Positions 6,750 through 9,831 of a DNA stretch of 9,831 nucleotides are shown here, in pieces; position 1 is the first letter of the stretch; each line of letters opens with the position of its first letter. The translations under genes and the position numbers were made by a program. Source of the DNA: Bacteroidota bacterium (GTDB taxonomy: Bacteria; Bacteroidota; Bacteroidia; Bacteroidales; UBA1556); contig QMPB01000118.1 of the NCBI GenBank assembly GCA_003648395.1, positions 1-9,831 on the forward strand, in the 5' to 3' direction. The notes under the pieces are model-generated. The model did not search any database. It was not told the origin of the DNA and saw only the letters and a program-made list of their open reading frames with translations.

Positions 6750-7679
6750 ATGCAAAAACTTTTACTTTCAACACTGTTAATGTTTATTACTGTAGCTTTT
6801 TTACAAGCACAAGTAATAATGGACGAAAATTTTGACTCATATAGTTCTGGAGACAAAATTGCTCAAACGAGTACAACCAATTGGACTACTTGGTCAAACG
6901 CACCAGGTGGAGCGGAAGATGGAACTGTTTCTAGCGCACATGCTTCAAGCGGTACTAATTCACTATTTATTGCTAAAGATAACGACTGCGTTCTTCTTTT
7001 AGGAGACTCTACAACAGGAGCTTATGAGTTAACATTTAAGATTTTTACTCCAGCTGATAGTTGTACTTATTTTAATATACTTCATAAATTTGATGGGGGA
7101 AACTCTATATGGGCAGGTGATTTTTATGGGTTAAAACATGATAGTACTTTTCACTTCTATCTTCAAGGAAATGACACTGCAACAGCTCCTTATGATCCTA
7201 GTATATGGCATGACTATAAACTAGTTATAAATATGGATAATGACTATGCTAAACTATTTCTTGATGGAAATATGATGTTTGAATGGCCATGGACAATGAC
7301 TTCTGGTGATACTTCAACTGGACCTAATCAAATAGGTGGTGCCGATTTTTATGGTTATGACTTATATAGTGATGCTAAAGTAGGTACTTATTTTGATGAT
7401 ATTAAGCTTGAGAAAATGTCTACAGTTTCTATTTCTAACTCAACTAATGAGACTAGCTTAAATATATATCCAAACCCTACTACTGATGTAGTAAATATTG
7501 AATCAAACGAATTAATGAATTCAGTTAGAATATATAATATTGCTGGTGAGGAAGTAATGTATAACAATACTAATTCAGAATTAACTAGTATCGATATTTC
7601 TGGCTTATCAAATGGTTTATATTATATTTCTATAAACTATGGTAATAAAATAATAGTTAGGAAGATTATTAAAGATTAA
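6750..7679 (+). CDS. Secreted ConA/LamG-like protein with T9SS type A sorting domain
   Basis: The 309-residue product is built for export by the T9SS. Residues 1-20 form a Sec signal peptide with probable cleavage around QAQ. Residues about 22-222 look like a concanavalin/laminin-G type beta sandwich: opening MDENFDSYSSGDKIA, the strand pattern WHDYKLVINMDNDYAKLFLDG typical of these folds, and closing GTYFDDIKLEKM. After a Ser/Asn linker, residues 236-309 form the type A sorting domain: SLNIYPNPTTDVVNIES, VRIYNIAGEEV, LSNGLYYISI, and a basic end (IIVRKIIKD). This tail is normally removed or linked to surface lipid after export. No catalytic residues can be named; carbohydrate or surface binding is the usual guess for such folds. 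It is transcribed alone, with its own -7 box and a strong terminator. PorT, a part of its likely export machine, is encoded 2.9 kb upstream. Confidence 0.9.
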   Translation: MQKLLLSTLLMFITVAFLQAQVIMDENFDSYSSGDKIAQTSTTNWTTWSNAPGGAEDGTVSSAHASSGTNSLFIAKDNDCVLLLGDSTTGAYELTFKIFTPADSCTYFNILHKFDGGNSIWAGDFYGLKHDSTFHFYLQGNDTATAPYDPSIWHDYKLVINMDNDYAKLFLDGNMMFEWPWTMTSGDTSTGPNQIGGADFYGYDLYSDAKVGTYFDDIKLEKMSTVSISNSTNETSLNIYPNPTTDVVNIESNELMNSVRIYNIAGEEVMYNNTNSELTSIDISGLSNGLYYISINYGNKIIVRKIIKD

Positions 7680-7700
7680 TCTGTAACTATATATGTTATT

Positions 7701-7732
7701 AAAGGCGATGAAAAACACATCGCCTTTTTTTT
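7701..7732 (+). terminator. Strong intrinsic terminator after the T9SS cargo gene
   Basis: AAAGGCGATG (7701-7710) pairs perfectly with CATCGCCTTT (7718-7727) around a 7-nt A-rich loop, and the T-run continues to 7732 (eight T in a row from 7725). It begins 22 nt after the stop at 7679. This is the only unambiguous Rho-independent terminator in the window and closes the cargo gene as a single unit. Confidence 0.93.
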
Positions 7733-7766
7733 ATTTCTATACAATAATGATATATATATATTTTAC

Positions 7767-7774
7767 TATATTTG
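7767..7774 (+). promoter_or_regulatory. Bacteroidota -7 promoter box for the symporter gene
   Basis: TATATTTG fits TAnnTTTG, 44 nt before the ATG at 7818 and 35 nt after the upstream terminator, preceded by an AT tract (7750-7762). A second perfect match, TAACTTTG at 7804-7811, ends only 6 nt before the ATG and would yield a leaderless or nearly leaderless mRNA. The first box is preferred because the leader length agrees better with the other genes here. Confidence 0.5.
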
Positions 7775-7817
7775 TATTTCTATCTAACAGATTTCTTAAT
7801 CGTTAACTTTGTATTAA

Positions 7818-9632
7818 ATGAAGAAAGTATTTCTATTATTATTTGCTATTATTATTTCAAGTCAAGTAATTCTTGCTAGCGCAGAAGAACAATCACAAAA
7901 CCAAAAAGAATTAAGTTTAAGTGATAAGATTAATAATCTTTTTGAACCAAGTGTAAATTTTATGGGTTCTATTCTTTTTTGGGATCCATTATCTGCTACT
8001 GGAATTTATGACCCAATAATATATCAAGAAGATGGTACGCCTTACATTGTTATCGATAACGAAATAATATATCATAAAGATGGTACCCCTTTTCATAAAT
8101 CTGACACTAAAGCAATTACAAAAGAAGGAAAAGAATATTTCCTAATTGATACTAAAACAAAAATTTATCATAATAATAAAACTGAATTACAGCTTAACAA
8201 TATTAAGCTAATTCAAACAGTAGATAATAAAACATATCTAACAGCAACCACTATAGAACGTCACTTCCCATTTATTGTAATATGGCTAGTTTTAGGCGCT
8301 ATTTACTTCACTATCAGAATGAAGTTTATTAATATTCGTGGCTTTAAACATGCTTTTCAATTGATAAAAGGAAATTATGACAATCCTAGTGACCCTGGAG
8401 AAGTTTCTCACTTTCAAGCTTTAGCAACTGCTCTTTCTGGCACGGTAGGATTAGGAAATATTGCTGGTGTTGCAATAGCAATTACTGTTGGTGGACCAGG
8501 AGCTACTTTTTGGATGATAATAGCCGGTTTACTTGGTATGTCATTAAAATTTACAGAAGTTACTCTAGGGGTAAAATACCGACAATTGGATGAAGATGGA
8601 AATGTTTCTGGTGGACCAATGTACTATTTAAGAAATGGATTAAAACTAAGAAACCTAGGTAAGCTTGGAAAAGTTTTGGCAATTATATACGCTGTTATTC
8701 TTATGGGAGCATCACTTGGTGGTGGCAATATGTTTCAATCAAATCAAACATTCCAACAATTTGAAATGATAATACCTGCATTAGAAGGCTGGGGAGCTTG
8801 GTTTGGAATTGGTCTGGCAATAATAGTTGGTATCGTAATTATTGGAGGCATTAAGAGTATTGCCAAAGTTACTGAGAAAATAGTTCCAATAATGGCTACT
8901 TTGTACATTCTATCTGCTTTACTTATTATTGGAATCCATTATGCTGAAATTCCTTCTGTTTTTAAAATGATTATTGATGGAGCATTTGTTCCTAATGCTA
9001 TGTATGGCGGATTTATTGGAGTATTAATAGTTGGATTCCAAAGAGCAGCATTTTCTAATGAAGCTGGTGTTGGTTCTGCCTCTATTGCTCACTCTGCAGT
9101 TAAAACCGATGAGGCTGTTAGCGAGGGAATAGTTGCATTAATTGAACCTGTTGTTGACACAGTAATTGTTTGTACTATGACTGCTCTTGTAATTATCTTT
9201 ACAGGCTATCACGACCCTGCAATGGCTCACGGATATGATGGAGCACAACTTACCTCTAAAGCTTTTGAGAGTATATTCCCTTGGTTTCCATGGGTATTAG
9301 CCTTTGCTATTGCTCTTTTTGCTATTTCTACAATGATTTCTTGGTCGTATTATGGTCTTAAAGGTTTTCGCTTTCTTTTTGGTGATTATTTCGATAAAAG
9401 ATTTAATAATCCAAATATCAAAAGATATGTATTCTTTACTATTTATCTTGCATTTGTAGTGATAGGAGCAGCAGCTAATCTTGGTGTGGTAATGGATTTT
9501 GCCGATATGATGATACTTTCTCTTGCCTTCCCTAATATAATTGGACTATTAATAATGGCACCAGAAGTTTATAAGGATCTTAATGTGTATATGAGTAAGG
9601 TTAAGAGTGGGGAGATAAAGAAGTTTAAGTAA
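7818..9632 (+). CDS. Sodium/alanine symporter, AGCS family, with N-terminal repeat domain
   Basis: Inner-membrane secondary transporter (LeuT fold) importing alanine or glycine with Na+. The 604-residue protein is longer than the usual 450-480 of the family because of its N-terminus. Residues 1-22 form a signal peptide ending ASA; 33-58 an amphipathic segment (LSDKINNLFEP, then FWDP); 67-145 about five degenerate 16-residue units, the first two with YxxDGTP; the transporter core starts at about 150 (FPFIVIWLVLGAIYF). Core marks are SHFQALATALSGTVGLGN (197-214), GGPGATFW (225-232), LKFTEV and GVKYR, SGGPMYYLRNGL, and SNEAGVGSASIAHSA from 413. Around ten or eleven hydrophobic helices follow, with a short basic C-terminal tail. 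The repeats should face the periplasm given the signal peptide and an odd helix number, which is inference. The gene is alone between a terminator and a structured non-coding region. Confidence 0.95.
   Translation: MKKVFLLLFAIIISSQVILASAEEQSQNQKELSLSDKINNLFEPSVNFMGSILFWDPLSATGIYDPIIYQEDGTPYIVIDNEIIYHKDGTPFHKSDTKAITKEGKEYFLIDTKTKIYHNNKTELQLNNIKLIQTVDNKTYLTATTIERHFPFIVIWLVLGAIYFTIRMKFINIRGFKHAFQLIKGNYDNPSDPGEVSHFQALATALSGTVGLGNIAGVAIAITVGGPGATFWMIIAGLLGMSLKFTEVTLGVKYRQLDEDGNVSGGPMYYLRNGLKLRNLGKLGKVLAIIYAVILMGASLGGGNMFQSNQTFQQFEMIIPALEGWGAWFGIGLAIIVGIVIIGGIKSIAKVTEKIVPIMATLYILSALLIIGIHYAEIPSVFKMIIDGAFVPNAMYGGFIGVLIVGFQRAAFSNEAGVGSASIAHSAVKTDEAVSEGIVALIEPVVDTVIVCTMTALVIIFTGYHDPAMAHGYDGAQLTSKAFESIFPWFPWVLAFAIALFAISTMISWSYYGLKGFRFLFGDYFDKRFNNPNIKRYVFFTIYLAFVVIGAAANLGVVMDFADMMILSLAFPNIIGLLIMAPEVYKDLNVYMSKVKSGEIKKFK
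8015..8091 (+). repeat. 48-nt-offset direct repeat inside the symporter gene
   Basis: Bases 8015-8043 and 8063-8091 agree at 26 of 29 positions, offset by exactly 48 nt (16 codons). They encode IIYQEDGTPY and IIYHKDGTPF. The DNA-level identity suggests a fairly recent in-frame duplication of one repeat unit, while the later units (residues 99-145) are recognisable only as protein. Confidence 0.8.
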
Positions 9633-9668
9633 AGTATTTTTTTCGCTTTGCTCACAATGGACTGCCCA

Positions 9669-9702
9669 CGAATTTTCGCTAATTAAGCTAATGACGCAAA
9701 TT
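9669..9702. repeat. Phased short repeat, four copies of a CGCnAATT-like word
   Basis: Four similar words occur at 8-9-nt steps after the symporter gene: CGAATT (9669), CGCTAATT (9677), AGCTAAT (9686) and CGCAAATT (9695). The copies are imperfect. The stretch is non-coding; such degenerate AATT arrays occur between genes in Bacteroidota, but I cannot name a specific element. Confidence 0.4.
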
Positions 9703-9718
9703 ACATAAAAATAACAAA

Positions 9719-9742
9719 AGCGTTAGAAGCGATATCGACGCT
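9719..9742. repeat. Small inverted repeat with palindromic core
   Basis: AGCGT (9719-9723) pairs with ACGCT (9738-9742). The 14-nt spacer includes the self-complementary CGATATCG (9730-9737), and AGCG at 9728-9731 could compete for the same CGCT. It sits directly before the larger hairpin at 9750-9789. Confidence 0.4.
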
Positions 9743-9749
9743 ATAAAAT

Positions 9750-9789
9750 ATTTTGTCATGGTTTTTGTCCCAAAAACACATGCCAAAAT
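9750..9789. repeat. 40-nt imperfect hairpin, 17 base pairs
   Basis: Three paired blocks form one stem: ATTTTG (9750-9755) with CAAAAT (9784-9789), CATG (9757-9760) with CATG (9779-9782), and GTTTTTG (9761-9767) with CAAAAAC (9771-9777), leaving a T/C mismatch at 9756/9783, one bulged A at 9778 and a TCC loop. It lies 117 nt beyond the symporter stop. It might end transcription from either side or be an arm of a small mobile or REP-type element; there is no long T-run after it. Confidence 0.75.
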
Positions 9790-9811
9790 CTTATTCTTAT
9801 AATAAATGTAG

Positions 9812-9831
9812 CTACGGGTTGACACCCGTAG
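9812..9831. repeat. REP-like perfect palindromic hairpin at the window edge
   Basis: CTACGGGT (9812-9819) and ACCCGTAG (9824-9831) are exact reverse complements around the loop TGAC. The preceding TAG suggests that the stem may go on beyond the window. GC-rich palindromes of this kind, standing out from AT-rich surroundings, are typical of repetitive extragenic palindromes and of sites used by REP-associated (Y1, IS200-like) transposases. Only one copy is in view, so its repetitive nature is inference. Confidence 0.6.

Noticed and set aside
7750..7762. AT dinucleotide run as a microsatellite
   Set aside because: Only about six units in a very AT-rich intergenic region; more likely promoter-upstream composition than a meaningful repeat.
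9780..9831. Small gene starting at ATG 9780 and open to the right edge (MPKSYSYNKCSYGLTPV)
   Set aside because: The frame runs through a hairpin arm and the palindrome, and only 17 codons are visible; a chance frame across a repeat is more likely.
1..9831. CRISPR array, tRNA/rRNA genes, prophage, toxin-antitoxin or restriction genes
   Set aside because: I looked for regular spacer repeats, tRNA-like folds, rRNA motifs and typical protein motifs on both strands and saw none.

Overview
The window reads as AT-rich chromosomal DNA of a Bacteroidota (Bacteroidetes) bacterium. Four things point there: a PorT protein of the type IX secretion system (T9SS); a secreted protein with a T9SS type A C-terminal sorting domain; -7 promoter boxes of the Bacteroidota form TAnnTTTG in front of several genes; and starts without strong Shine-Dalgarno sequences. 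Genus cannot be fixed from the sequence. A free-living, possibly marine, low-GC member of the Flavobacteriales/Bacteroidales side is plausible but is inference. All eight genes lie on the + strand and fill nearly the whole window.

Left part (1-2944): the 3' part of a PfkB-family sugar kinase of the HldE-N/RfaE1 type (heptose branch of LPS or envelope sugar synthesis), a lipoprotein of unknown function, a four-helix inner-membrane protein of unknown function, then MenG/UbiE, the last methyltransferase of menaquinone synthesis. Short gaps (27-29 nt) join the first three genes. MenG has its own promoter-like box.

Middle (2945-6624): a 173-nt gap with a perfect 11-bp inverted repeat around a loop with no cytosine, then porT, an unrecognised exported protein, and an ABC-F ATPase whose ATG directly follows the stop of the exported protein. 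ABC-F proteins act on the ribosome and are not transporters.

Right part (6625-9831): a small secreted protein with a probable concanavalin/laminin-G-like fold and a T9SS tail, closed by a very clear intrinsic terminator. Next comes a Na+/alanine symporter of the AGCS family with a signal peptide and an unusual N-terminal region built from about five degenerate 16-residue units. The last 199 nt are non-coding and rich in structure: a phased short repeat, a 17-bp imperfect hairpin, and a REP-like perfect palindrome running into the window edge.

Working together: PorT belongs to the machine that exports proteins carrying the tail seen on the 6750-7679 product, so the window holds one machine part and one likely client. 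The rest is ordinary housekeeping (quinone, envelope sugar, translation factor, amino-acid uptake). I see no phage, CRISPR, toxin-antitoxin or defence island and no clear undescribed multi-gene system. The oddest items are the symporter's repeat domain, the inverted repeat before porT and the structured 3' end.
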